From NCBI GenBank assembly GCA_964567995.1, contig CAZMOB010000005.1, positions 1 to 64,000 on the forward strand: 64,000 nt of DNA, given 5' to 3'. Of this stretch, positions 1 through 8,019 are shown one piece after another. A program made the position numbers and the translations under genes. Position 1 is the first letter of the stretch. Every line of letters starts with the position of its first letter. Source of the DNA: JAGOTP01 sp964567995. GTDB taxonomy: Bacteria; Patescibacteriota; Patescibacteriia; 2-12-FULL-60-25. The notes below the pieces were generated by a model. That model was given only the letters and a program-made list of their open reading frames with translations, was not told the DNA's origin and ran no database searches.

Positions 1-46
1 GTTTTGGCTGAAAATTGGAGTTTCGAGCGACTGTGGAGCGTACGTA

Positions 47-550
47 CTAACGCTTTGACCACTGTGGAGCACGGCGCGCTTTCTTCAAACCGAACTTCTT
101 ACGTTCCTTGGCACGTGGGTCACGTGTGAGGTTCCCGAGCTTCTTCAAGGTCTTGCGCCAAACTGGATTGAGCTCAATGAGCGCGCGTGAGAGACCAAGA
201 CGAACGGAGTCAGCCTGACCACGAACACCTCCACCCTCTGCTTCGGCTGAGATATCAACAGCGCCCTCCAAGCCAACCGCTTTCAGCGTATCGGTAATCA
301 AGTTGCGAAGTTCGAGCGGACCAAAGTAATCGTTCAATGGACGTCCGTTGACCGTAATCTGTCCCGCTCCTTTTTTGAAGAGGCGGACTTTTGCGATGGA
401 GGTCTTGCGACGACCAAGGGCATAGATGTACTCACCCGTTGGGGCGACCAACTCAGCCTTTGTCTCTTCGACGGCTGCCTCTTTGACAGGCGCTTTCTTC
501 GCACGTGGCGCGCGAGGAGCTTTTGGTTTGACTTCTGTAGTCGTATCCAT
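47..550 (-). CDS. rpsI: 30S ribosomal protein S9
   Basis: This is small-subunit protein S9, whose C-terminal tail reaches the P-site tRNA. The core begins near residue 41 with YALGRRKTSIAKVRL and ends in QWSKR, close to the usual QFSKR tail. At 167 residues it is longer than the usual ~130 because of an N-terminal Ala/Lys/Pro/Glu-rich extension of about 40 residues. It is the last gene of the ribosomal operon, 3 bases after rplM. The ATG is preceded by AACCT and has no SD. The family call is certain; the role of the extension is unknown. Confidence 0.97.
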   Translation of the reverse strand: MDTTTEVKPKAPRAPRAKKAPVKEAAVEETKAELVAPTGEYIYALGRRKTSIAKVRLFKKGAGQITVNGRPLNDYFGPLELRNLITDTLKAVGLEGAVDISAEAEGGGVRGQADSVRLGLSRALIELNPVWRKTLKKLGNLTRDPRAKERKKFGLKKARRAPQWSKR

Positions 551-553
551 AGG

Positions 554-943
554 TTATTTGACGATGATGAGACGAACCATGCGATCTGCCTGAGTCCGGT
601 TCTTTGGCAGCATGTACTTCACGGCATGACGGAGAATTTCACCTGGCTTGTCGATCTGCAATTTGGCAACTGGCAAGCGCTTGATACCGCTTGGACGGTT
701 GGAGGAACGGAACAAGACTTTTTGTTCCATTTTCTTTCCCGTGTATTCAAGCTTATCAGCATTGATGACACGCACCGTCGCACCGGAATCGATGTGTGGC
801 GTGTAATCTGGTTTGTTCTTACCCATCAAGAGTTCGGCGATTTGGCAGGCCAAACGACCAACGACCTTGCCAGCGGCATCGACCGTCACGATCTCGCGAA
901 CAAACTTTTTGGTGGCTGGAGCTTTTTTGGTAATCGTAGGCAT
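554..943 (-). CDS. rplM: 50S ribosomal protein L13
   Basis: This is large-subunit protein L13, an early assembly protein that binds 23S rRNA. Family landmarks are GKVVGRLACQIAELLMGKNK near residues 25-44 and MLPKN near the C-terminus. It has 129 residues against about 142 in most bacteria, the shortening lying mainly in the C-terminal half. The gene sits 3 bases after rplQ and 3 before rpsI. The start context is TAAGGTATG, with no properly spaced SD. Confidence 0.97.
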   Translation of the reverse strand: MPTITKKAPATKKFVREIVTVDAAGKVVGRLACQIAELLMGKNKPDYTPHIDSGATVRVINADKLEYTGKKMEQKVLFRSSNRPSGIKRLPVAKLQIDKPGEILRHAVKYMLPKNRTQADRMVRLIIVK

Positions 944-946
944 ACC

Positions 947-1300
947 TTAGACAACAAGTTGAATTTGGGCCATTTCCGCGCCATCTCCTTTGCGGACACC
1001 CAGCTTAATAATGCGCGTGTAGCCACCTGGACGCGTTGCGTAGCGTGGACCGAGCTCTTCCAACACCTTATCCACGGCCGTTTCTGTCATAAGGACCTTC
1101 ATCAATTGACGGCGGCTCATCAAAGACTTCACGCGACCGCGCGTAATAATCTTTTCAACCATTGGACGTACAGCCTTCGCTTTGGCAAGCGTGGTGTTGA
1201 CGTGCTCATGGATCAGCACAGACGTGGCCAAGTTACGCAACAATGCGCGACGTGGGCCCGCCTTGCGATCGAGAGTTGTACCTGTTTTACGATGGCGCAT
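947..1300 (-). CDS. rplQ: 50S ribosomal protein L17
   Basis: This is large-subunit protein L17 (117 residues), near the peptide exit tunnel. It begins MRHRKTGTTLDRKAGPRRAL, the standard L17 opening with the RHR and LxRxxxxRxAL pattern. It follows rpoA by 23 bases, the usual rpoA-rplQ order. The start context is CTACTATG, without an SD. Confidence 0.97.
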   Translation of the reverse strand: MRHRKTGTTLDRKAGPRRALLRNLATSVLIHEHVNTTLAKAKAVRPMVEKIITRGRVKSLMSRRQLMKVLMTETAVDKVLEELGPRYATRPGGYTRIIKLGVRKGDGAEMAQIQLVV

Positions 1301-1323
1301 AGTAGGTTAAATAGGGGGAGCTC

Positions 1324-2031
1324 CTAGGCAGCTTCCGTATAGGAGAGCTCTTTCAGAACATTGACGTAATCATTGAGAATACCGACACCTTGGTTGACTG
1401 CATCCACTGGATCAAGTGATCCGTCAGTTTCGACTTTCAAGATAAGCTTGTCGTAGTCGGTCTTGTCACCCACGCGAGTCGCTTCGACTTTGTACGAAAC
1501 GTTGACGATGGGGCTGTAGAGGGCATCAATGGCGATCGTACCGAGTTCAAGTTTTTCCTTGACGCGTTCCTCGGTTGGACGATAGCCACGGCCTTTGCCG
1601 ATCCAGACTTCCATGTCGAACGACGCGGAGTTATCAGTGAGTGTTGCGATGTGCAACTCTGGGTTCACGATCTCAACCAACGCATCCTTGGAGAAATCAG
1701 CGGCTGTAACAGCACGGCCGCCTTTGACCGATAACGAAAGCTTGACTGGTTCATCCGAGAAGACTTTAGCACGGAGCAATTTGAGGTTCAAAATGATCTC
1801 AAGGATATCTTCTTTGACATGCGGAGCGGTTGAAAACTCATGATCGACACCTTTGATGCGAACAGCGATGGCCGCCGCACCAGACAAGGAGGAGAGAAGC
1901 ACGCGGCGCAATGCATTTCCCAGAGTCGTTCCGTAGCCTTGCGCACAAGGTTCAACAACCAATACCCCCTCATGTGGGCGGTCACCACGCATGAATTGAA
2001 TTTTGTTGGGTAGCAAAAGGGGTTCCAACAT
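1324..2031 (-). CDS. rpoA: RNA polymerase subunit alpha, N-terminal domain only
   Basis: This is the RNA polymerase alpha subunit, which dimerises to nucleate core assembly. The ATG at 2031 gives MLEPLLLPNKIQF and leaves a gap after rpsD; an in-frame ATG at 2070 would overlap rpsD by 23 bases. The protein is then about 235 residues, against 310-330 in most bacteria. It contains the assembly domain (EPCAQGYGTTLGNALRRVLLSS) and ends just after NDYVNVLKELSYTEAA. The helix-hairpin-helix C-terminal domain that binds UP elements and activators is absent, and rplQ starts 23 bases later, so the domain is not encoded nearby. Confidence 0.95.
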   Translation of the reverse strand: MLEPLLLPNKIQFMRGDRPHEGVLVVEPCAQGYGTTLGNALRRVLLSSLSGAAAIAVRIKGVDHEFSTAPHVKEDILEIILNLKLLRAKVFSDEPVKLSLSVKGGRAVTAADFSKDALVEIVNPELHIATLTDNSASFDMEVWIGKGRGYRPTEERVKEKLELGTIAIDALYSPIVNVSYKVEATRVGDKTDYDKLILKVETDGSLDPVDAVNQGVGILNDYVNVLKELSYTEAA

Positions 2032-2047
2032 AGGTAAGGAGGTAGGG

Positions 2048-2665
2048 TTAGTGACGCGAGTAGAACTCAACGATGAGCTTAACGTCGAAAGGAGTTTGCA
2101 AATCCTGACCAGCCGGAACAGCCGTTACCTGAGCAGCGTATTCAGCTGAACGCACCGAGACCCACGAAGAAGTTTCCCGTTTTGCCAAGACCTCTTCAAT
2201 CCCCTTCCAGAGCCCCTTCTGACGCTTGTTCTCACGCAGCGAGATTATATCACCAACGCGGACGCGATACGAAGCGACGTTCACTTTTTTGCCATTCACG
2301 TTGAAATGGGCGTGTGAAACCGCCTGACGGGCGGCCGCACGGGTTTTGGCGAAGCCAGCACGATAGACCAAGTTATCCAAACGACGCTCGAGGAGCGAGA
2401 TCAAGGTTTGACCGGAGTCACCACGCTTGGACACAGCCTCATCAAACAGGTTGCGGAACTGGCGTTCGCTGAGAGCATAAATACGCTTCGCTTTCTGCTT
2501 TTCGCGAAGCTGCTTGCCGTAGTCGGTAAGACGGGTGCGGCTGGTTGGACCATGGACACCTGGAGCGTAGGGACGACGAGCCAAGGCTTTGCTGTGAGCG
2601 GTGCGGTCCGAAAGTGGGATTCCTTCGCGGCGAGAATGTTTCGCCAAGATTTTTAACGTCTTCAT
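2048..2665 (-). CDS. rpsD: 30S ribosomal protein S4
   Basis: This is primary 16S rRNA-binding protein S4 (205 residues). The S4 RNA-binding domain is visible near residues 95-160 (LERRLDNLVYRAGFAKTRAA, then the HFNVNGKKV strand). The N-terminus, MKTLKILAKHSRREG, lacks the four zinc-binding cysteines found in many S4 proteins, so it is the zinc-free type. It lies between rpsK and rpoA in the operon. The start context is CTATTTTATG, without an SD. Confidence 0.97.
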   Translation of the reverse strand: MKTLKILAKHSRREGIPLSDRTAHSKALARRPYAPGVHGPTSRTRLTDYGKQLREKQKAKRIYALSERQFRNLFDEAVSKRGDSGQTLISLLERRLDNLVYRAGFAKTRAAARQAVSHAHFNVNGKKVNVASYRVRVGDIISLRENKRQKGLWKGIEEVLAKRETSSWVSVRSAEYAAQVTAVPAGQDLQTPFDVKLIVEFYSRH

Positions 2666-2686
2666 AAAATAGATTCAGGTGACGTT

Positions 2687-3151
2687 TTAGACACGACGGG
2701 CACGCTTTGGGCGGCAACCGTTATGAGGGACTGGGGTGATGTCTTTGATCGTCAACACGTTCAAGCCATTGGCGTTCAAGGCACGGAGCGCTCCTTCGCG
2801 ACCCTGACCAGGACCGGTGATATAGACATTCACATCCTTGAGTCCGACGTCTTTAATCTTTTCCGTCAAATCACGCACGATCACGGACGCGGCATAAGGA
2901 GTGGACTTTTTTGGACCACGGAACCCGGCCACACCCGCGCTGCACCAACCGAGAACGTTGCCGTTCATATCGGTGGCGCTCACGATCGTGTTGTTGTAGG
3001 TAGCCTGAATGTAAATCTTGCCCTGAGAAATCTGGGGGCGAGCTTTTTTGCTGGCGGTCTTCTTCGACTTGGACTTAACGGTCTTGTCTGCCTTGGCGGT
3101 TTTGGTCGCAGGCTCAGTAGAGGACGTCAAGTTCTTGGCTTCATCGGACAT
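2687..3151 (-). CDS. rpsK: 30S ribosomal protein S11
   Basis: This is platform protein S11. The core runs from GKIYIQATYNNTIVSATD to the conserved C-terminus ITPVPHNGCRPKRARRV. The 154 residues exceed the usual ~129 because of a Lys/Ser/Ala-rich N-terminal extension of about 40 residues, comparable to that of S9. The start at 3151 is preceded by CATTCTATG, without an SD. It sits between rpsM and rpsD. Confidence 0.97.
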   Translation of the reverse strand: MSDEAKNLTSSTEPATKTAKADKTVKSKSKKTASKKARPQISQGKIYIQATYNNTIVSATDMNGNVLGWCSAGVAGFRGPKKSTPYAASVIVRDLTEKIKDVGLKDVNVYITGPGQGREGALRALNANGLNVLTIKDITPVPHNGCRPKRARRV

Positions 3152-3179
3152 AGAATGTCGAGAGGTCTAGAATATGGGA

Positions 3180-3566
3180 TTATGTCTTTTCAAGTTTGCG
3201 CTTACCGGAACCCATCGTTTTGCGGACGTTGCCGCGAACAGTACGGGAGTTGGTCACCGTGCGCTGACCACGAACCGGAAGGTTCTTGATGTGACGCGAA
3301 CCGCGGTAGCTACCGATTTCTTTCAACCGCTTGATGTGTGAAAGGACTTCACGCTTGAGGTCACCCTCGACACGATAGTTCTTTTCCACTTCATCACGGA
3401 GCGTGTTGGCTTGCGCCTCGCTCAAGTCTTTGACACGAATGTCAGGCGAGACGTTGGTTGAAGCGAGAATCTTCTTGACCGTCGTCGGACCAATTCCGTA
3501 GATATAGGTCAGAGCGATTTCGATGCGCTTGGCGCTAGGGAGTGTGACACCTGCGATACGAGCCAT
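3180..3566 (-). CDS. rpsM: 30S ribosomal protein S13
   Basis: This is small-subunit head protein S13 (128 residues), part of the intersubunit bridge to 23S rRNA. It starts MARIAGVTLPSAKRIEIALT, carries the helix-hairpin-helix YGIGPTTVKKIL, and keeps the SYRGSRHIKNLPVRGQRT signature near residue 92. The basic C-terminus is KTMGSGKRKLEKT. The gene starts 2 bases after the rpmJ stop codon. Confidence 0.97.
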   Translation of the reverse strand: MARIAGVTLPSAKRIEIALTYIYGIGPTTVKKILASTNVSPDIRVKDLSEAQANTLRDEVEKNYRVEGDLKREVLSHIKRLKEIGSYRGSRHIKNLPVRGQRTVTNSRTVRGNVRKTMGSGKRKLEKT

Positions 3567-3568
3567 AG

Positions 3569-3685
3569 TTAGCCTTGGCGTTGCTTATGTTTAGGATTCT
3601 TGGGACAGATAACATGCACCCGACCTTTGCGGCGGATGACCTGACAATCGCGGCACATGGATTTGACAGAGGACCGTACCTTCAT
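3569..3685 (-). CDS. rpmJ: 50S ribosomal protein L36
   Basis: Reading the minus strand here gives a 38-residue protein starting MKVRSSVKSMCRDC and ending NPKHKQRQG. Cys11, Cys14, Cys27 and His33 form the C-x2-C...C...H zinc site of zinc-type L36, a large-subunit protein. The position between infA and rpsM is the classical one. The ATG at 3685 is preceded by ACATTTT, with no SD. Confidence 0.95.
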   Translation of the reverse strand: MKVRSSVKSMCRDCQVIRRKGRVHVICPKNPKHKQRQG

Positions 3686-3704
3686 AAAATGTGTATTTCG
3701 TGGG

Positions 3705-3938
3705 CTATAATCTATAGGTGATTCGACCTTTTGTCAAATCGTAGGGCGTCATTTCGACCTGAACTTCGTCGCCCGGCGTCAGGCGGATTCGGTTCATGCG
3801 CATTTTGCCTGAAAGATGGCATAGGATCACCTGGCCATTCTCCAGTTTGACACGGAAGTTGGTAGCGGGAAGATTTTCGATAACCGTGCCTTTGACAACA
3901 ACGAAATCGCGGTTGGCAGCTGTTGGGTTACCGGCCAT
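3705..3938 (-). CDS. infA: Translation initiation factor IF-1
   Basis: This is IF-1 (77 residues), an S1/OB-fold protein that occupies the 30S A site during initiation. Family marks are VKGTVIENLPATNFRVKLENG, HLSGKMRMNRIRLTPGD and DLTKGRITYRL. It is the first gene of the ribosomal operon, about 50 bases downstream of a strong promoter. The start context is TTTTTCCTATG, the CCTATG pattern seen at many native starts. Confidence 0.96.
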   Translation of the reverse strand: MAGNPTAANRDFVVVKGTVIENLPATNFRVKLENGQVILCHLSGKMRMNRIRLTPGDEVQVEMTPYDLTKGRITYRL

Positions 3939-3995
3939 AGGAAAAACGTGAGAACATGGTGAAGAATGAGAGACAAAAGATAAGAATTTACGCTA

Positions 3996-4024
3996 AAAAT
4001 ACAGGATTCAGGTGGATGTGTCAA
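3996..4024 (-). promoter_or_regulatory. Promoter of the infA-rpsI ribosomal operon
   Basis: On the minus strand TTGACA (4019-4024) and TATTTT (3996-4001) are separated by exactly 17 bases. Transcription should start near 3989, giving a leader of about 50 bases before infA. No other credible promoter was seen before the ribosomal genes, so this probably drives all nine. Confidence 0.7.
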
Positions 4025-4032
4025 CGGAAACT

Positions 4033-4047
4033 GGGGATGAATTCCCC
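4033..4047 (-). terminator. Weak hairpin after alaS
   Basis: GGGGA and TCCCC form a 5-base-pair stem just downstream of the alaS stop codon. On the minus strand only a short T-poor tail follows, so termination may be weak. It lies just upstream of the ribosomal promoter. Confidence 0.3.
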
Positions 4048-4051
4048 GATT

Positions 4052-5947
4052 TTAGGCCGTTGGACCCGTCACCGTTGCCTTGATACGCCGCACACCAGCC
4101 GAAACCGCCTCTTCTTTTTGGATCTTGAAGGACCCAAGTTCGCCTGTATGGGTGACATGGGGACCACCGCAGATCTCCTTGCTAAAGTAGCCGCGAGCTT
4201 CGTCCCCCACCGAATACACCTTAATTTTTCCCTCAACCTGGGCATATTTGTCTTCGAAGTAGCCTAACGCTCCGGCCGTCTTCGCTTCTTCGGTCGTATG
4301 CTCGGAACAATTCACGGGGAAATCCTTGGAGATCGCCTCATTCACCTGGCGCTCGACCTCAGCCACTTCCACATCCGTCATCTTTTGCGGATGAGAGAAA
4401 TCGAAGCGCAGGCGCTCAGCGGTGATATTCGAGCCCTTTTGCTGAACGTGATCACCAAGAACGTTTTTGAGGGCGCGGTGCAACAAGTGCGTCGCGGTGT
4501 GTAGACGGGTGGTTTCAGCGGATTGATCGGCGAGGCCACCCTTAAAGGCACCAGCGGAAGCAGTACGGGACAGTTCTTGATGTTTTTTGAATTCAGCTTC
4601 GAAGGCGTCACGATCGACTTTCAACCCTTTTTCGAGAGCGAACTCTTCGGTAAGTTCCCAGGGGAAACCATAGCTCGAAAAGAGCAAAAAGGCTTGTTCA
4701 CCGGTCAGCGAACCACTCTGAATTAGACGCTCGGCTTCGCGTAGCCCCTTATCAAGTGTCTTAAGGAATTTCTCCTCTTCTTTCCAAAGCTCTGACAAAA
4801 TAAGGTCCTTCTTTGTAACGAGTTCTGTATATTGATCGCCAAAGGTTTCTATAACTCGCGTCGCGATCGCAGCAACAAAATCCTTCATCCCAAAACGAAG
4901 ACCTTCACGGATCGCCCGACGAAGTAGACGACGCACAACATAGCCCTGTCCAACATTGGATGGAACAACACCTCGTGGATCACCAATGATGAACGTTGCG
5001 GCGCGAATATGATCAGCAATAATCCGGAAGGAACGCGTTACTTGTTCATCTGAACCATACGTTTTCCCTGAGAGGAATTCGAGTTTTTCGAGGATGGATG
5101 TGAACGCCTCTGTCCGAAACACATCGGGATCATTGTTTACGGCGGCAAAGATCCGCTCAAGACCGCCACCGAAATCGACGTTTGGTTGAGGAAGTTTTTC
5201 AAAACCAGAGTCCGTCTTGCGATATTGCATGAAGACGTTGTTCCCGATTTCCAAGAATCGGCCGCAATCGCAGTTTACGTGACAAGGTTCGTTCGCCCAT
5301 TGGGAAGCTTCGTGGAGTTTTCGTTCTGCACCAAAATCCCAGAACATTTCTGTGTCTGGCCCACCCGGCTCACCAACTGGCATCTTGGAGGGAACGCCTG
5401 CGCGCGACCACCAGTTCTTTTTCTCGCTGTAATAAAATATTCTTTGGCCGGGCTGGATACCGTCGCGTTCGGCGTTTTCTCCAACTTCGGCCGTGACTCC
5501 CTTCTTTGCAAAACAGTCCTGCCACAATTTCACCACTTCTTCGTCACGAGGAATGCCGAGTTCGTCGTTCCCGCGGAAAGCGGTCACATAAAAATGGGAA
5601 GGATCGAGCTTGAGTTCATCGAAGAGAAAGGAGAACATCCAGATCACCTGCTCTTGTTTAAAGTAATCACCCAGCGACCAGTTACCGATCATCTCGAAAA
5701 AGGTCGTATGACGGTTATCCCCTACCTCTTCGATATCTTGAGCGCGGAAACATTTTTGTGAATCTACAAGGCGCTTTCCTTGCGGATGCGGCTGACCAAG
5801 CAGATAAGGCACCATCGGCTGCATACCGGAGCCGGTGAAGAGCGTCGTTGGATCGTTCTCCGGCAAAAGCGACGCCGAAGGCAAGACGGCATGGCCGCGC
5901 TCGGCAAAGAAGCGAAGATAGGCTGAACGTAGCTCAGAAAGGGTCAT
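4052..5947 (-). CDS. alaS: Alanyl-tRNA synthetase lacking the C-Ala domain
   Basis: This enzyme charges tRNA-Ala. The 631 residues contain the class II catalytic core (LRSAYLRFFAERGH, LFTGSGMQPMVPYLLG), the tRNA-recognition region and the editing domain with its zinc ligands HTATH near residue 483 and C-GGP-H near residue 600. The protein stops shortly after the editing domain (RRIKATVTGPTA). Most bacterial AlaRS have about 870 residues and continue into an oligomerisation/C-Ala region, which is missing here with no downstream ORF supplying it. The gene stands alone, with no SD. Confidence 0.95.
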   Translation of the reverse strand: MTLSELRSAYLRFFAERGHAVLPSASLLPENDPTTLFTGSGMQPMVPYLLGQPHPQGKRLVDSQKCFRAQDIEEVGDNRHTTFFEMIGNWSLGDYFKQEQVIWMFSFLFDELKLDPSHFYVTAFRGNDELGIPRDEEVVKLWQDCFAKKGVTAEVGENAERDGIQPGQRIFYYSEKKNWWSRAGVPSKMPVGEPGGPDTEMFWDFGAERKLHEASQWANEPCHVNCDCGRFLEIGNNVFMQYRKTDSGFEKLPQPNVDFGGGLERIFAAVNNDPDVFRTEAFTSILEKLEFLSGKTYGSDEQVTRSFRIIADHIRAATFIIGDPRGVVPSNVGQGYVVRRLLRRAIREGLRFGMKDFVAAIATRVIETFGDQYTELVTKKDLILSELWKEEEKFLKTLDKGLREAERLIQSGSLTGEQAFLLFSSYGFPWELTEEFALEKGLKVDRDAFEAEFKKHQELSRTASAGAFKGGLADQSAETTRLHTATHLLHRALKNVLGDHVQQKGSNITAERLRFDFSHPQKMTDVEVAEVERQVNEAISKDFPVNCSEHTTEEAKTAGALGYFEDKYAQVEGKIKVYSVGDEARGYFSKEICGGPHVTHTGELGSFKIQKEEAVSAGVRRIKATVTGPTA

Positions 5948-6038
5948 AACGAATCAGGGAACAGAGTAGAGGGTTTTTAGTTGCTGCGCAACACGGATGG
6001 TGTCGTCGGTCGAGGAGCTCCTTTTATCCCTTACTCTA

Positions 6039-6791
6039 CTATTCTGTTTTAGCAGGGAGGAGATGGGGAGCGAAAAGACGCTGATTCAAGGATTCCGCTT
6101 GATTGACGAAGACTTTTAAGAGGGAGGCATCAAGCTCGGGGACAGTACCCTTTTTCCAAGCGAACATGAGGAAGGCCCGGAGGTCGTGGGGCATATCAGA
6201 AGGAACAACCAAGATATCACGACCGTCTTCGGTCCGAATGAAGGCATGGGATAATTTTTGTTCACACACCGAGCGTAAGTCTTTGTTGGCGACACGGATA
6301 GTCGCCTCCCCTTGAAGCACATGAAAGAATTCGCGATCCGTCCGCAGATGGGATAACTCAACGAAACGCAGCAAAACGGCCTGAGCGTCGGCGGCGGCGG
6401 CGGCATGAGAGATCAACGCACCGAATAATTCACGCACGACCTTTTTCTCTCCTAACCCGACCGAGGCCTCATTCGCAACCCGTTTGAGTAATTCCAACTT
6501 GCGATTCATCGAGCCAATGTAGGCGTAAGATTCGATCAATTCTGATTTTACACGGACATATTCGTCTTGAACTTGCTCCTGTTCACGTTCACGACCCTCG
6601 ATCTGACGTTCGTAGGTGGTAAAGACCAGAAGTCCGGCTAACCCAAAGATGAAAATCGTTAATTCCTCTAAAGAAGTTTCTGACAGACCGAAGTAGCCTC
6701 GTGTATAGATGGATGGAGACAGAACAGCCAATGCGAAACAGAGCAAGTACACGAGATAGATCCATTCCAAACGGAGCGGACGCGTCAACAT
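6039..6791 (-). CDS. Membrane-anchored coiled-coil protein of unknown function
   Basis: I do not recognise this family. The ATG at 6791 (context GCCTATG) gives about 250 residues; an upstream TTG is less likely. Two hydrophobic segments lie near residues 10-30 and 43-60. A charged coiled coil rich in Glu/Arg/Gln follows (about 60-105), then a soluble domain to the C-terminus with alternating hydrophobic strands, perhaps GAF-like. The layout suggests a membrane-tethered sensor or scaffold, but no catalytic motif is visible. It starts 13 bases after mnmA ends and is probably cotranscribed with it. Confidence 0.7.
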   Translation of the reverse strand: MLTRPLRLEWIYLVYLLCFALAVLSPSIYTRGYFGLSETSLEELTIFIFGLAGLLVFTTYERQIEGREREQEQVQDEYVRVKSELIESYAYIGSMNRKLELLKRVANEASVGLGEKKVVRELFGALISHAAAAADAQAVLLRFVELSHLRTDREFFHVLQGEATIRVANKDLRSVCEQKLSHAFIRTEDGRDILVVPSDMPHDLRAFLMFAWKKGTVPELDASLLKVFVNQAESLNQRLFAPHLLPAKTE

Positions 6792-6803
6792 AGGCAAAAC
6801 CGA

Positions 6804-7904
6804 TTAAACAGAAGCGTCGAGTAAGATTCCTCCACCGAGACATTCGGCGCCTTGGTAGAACACGGCAGATTGACCAGGGGCTAACGCCCAGACTGGTTCC
6901 TGGAAGCGTAACGTGAGCGTACCGGGGTCGACAAGCGTCAAAAGCGCACGGGTTGGGGCTTGTCGATAGCGGATGGCAACCTCGACTTCACAGGACTCGC
7001 CCCGCTTTACGGGAAGAGCCCCCGTCCAGTGAAGATCTCCAACCTGGGCCGTGTGGGTCAAAAGTCGAGGATGGTCTCGGTTCGGGACGACGATCAGCTG
7101 GTTTTTGGAGCGATCCTTGGTAGCGACATACCAAACGGCCTGTCCATGAGACAATTTGAGGCCCTGACGTTGACCTATTGTGTAGGCATCCAGACCGTCA
7201 TGCTGACCGAGCACTTCACCTTCGGTCGTAACGATCTCTCCAGGAGTTGGTGGGATACGTTTGCGGAGAAACTCATGAAAATTCAGCTTGCCAACGAAAC
7301 AGATCCCTTGACTGTCCGGCTTGGTAGCAGTTGGAAGCTCGTGCTGCGCTGCCAATTCTCGGACTTCTGCTTTCTTCAAATGACCGACCGGAAAAAGCGT
7401 TTTTTGCAATGCGGCTTGCGAAACGCGATACAAAAAATAGGATTGATCTTTGGCTTCATCCAAGCCCTTCAAGAGATGTGCGGAACCGTCCGCATCGTGA
7501 CGAACTTGGGCGTAATGGCCAGTGGCAACAAAATCGAACCCTAATTTCATGGCTTGTTCAAAAAAGAGGCCGAACTTGATCTCTTCATTGCACAAGACAT
7601 CAGGATTTGGGGTCTCCCCTTTTTCATAGCCTTGGAAGAGACGATCCAATACTCGAGCGCGGTACTGTTCTTCAAAATCGAATGTGAGCAATGGAATTCC
7701 AAGCTTGGCCGCCACGCGTAAGGCATCTCGTCGTTCGCCACGCCACTGGCATTCACCAGTCCAGAGATCTTTGCTGTCGGACCAATTCTTGATGAACCCG
7801 CCCACGACTTCGTATCCTTGTTCAACCAAAAGCGCTGCGGAGAGACTGGAGTCGACTCCGCCGGACATGCCGACTAAAACGCGTTGTTTGAGTGGTTCAG
7901 ACAT
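6804..7904 (-). CDS. mnmA: tRNA-specific 2-thiouridylase MnmA
   Basis: MnmA activates U34 of Lys, Glu and Gln tRNAs with ATP and transfers sulfur to make 2-thiouridine. The N-terminal PP-loop is GMSGGVDSSLSA (residues 12-23). The two reactive cysteines are in NPDVLCNEEIKFG and QGICFVGK, and the GQRQGLKLSHG element follows. At 366 residues it is full length. It lies downstream of rlmN across a 115-base spacer holding a nested palindrome. The start context is AATCCATG. Confidence 0.95.
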   Translation of the reverse strand: MSEPLKQRVLVGMSGGVDSSLSAALLVEQGYEVVGGFIKNWSDSKDLWTGECQWRGERRDALRVAAKLGIPLLTFDFEEQYRARVLDRLFQGYEKGETPNPDVLCNEEIKFGLFFEQAMKLGFDFVATGHYAQVRHDADGSAHLLKGLDEAKDQSYFLYRVSQAALQKTLFPVGHLKKAEVRELAAQHELPTATKPDSQGICFVGKLNFHEFLRKRIPPTPGEIVTTEGEVLGQHDGLDAYTIGQRQGLKLSHGQAVWYVATKDRSKNQLIVVPNRDHPRLLTHTAQVGDLHWTGALPVKRGESCEVEVAIRYRQAPTRALLTLVDPGTLTLRFQEPVWALAPGQSAVFYQGAECLGGGILLDASV

Positions 7905-7925
7905 GGATTACAAGAGAAGAGAGGT

Positions 7926-7998
7926 GATTCGCGGGAAGGAATAGCTCTTCACTTGCGAGGCAACTCGCGGCGCTCAGAACTGTTCCTTCCCGCGAATC
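7926..7998. repeat. Nested inverted repeat A (between rlmN and mnmA)
   Basis: Perfect 16-base arms (GATTCGCGGGAAGGAA at 7926-7941 and its complement at 7983-7998) enclose a 41-base interior that holds a second small hairpin, GCGAG/CTCGC. The interior contains GCTCTTCACTTGCG, similar to words inside elements B and C. There is no T-tract, so it is not a simple terminator. It could be a processing site or a REP-like mobile palindrome. Confidence 0.7.
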
Positions 7999-8019
7999 CA
8001 GTTCTTTAGGGGACTACGT

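Noticed and set aside
626..1327. 233-aa plus-strand ORF opposite rplM/rplQ
   Set aside because: It is the antisense shadow of two certain ribosomal genes and shows no protein-like features.
5962..6049. Further nested palindrome between alaS and the gene at 6039
   Set aside because: Only about 7 bases of the outer arms match, so it is too weak to list with elements A-D.
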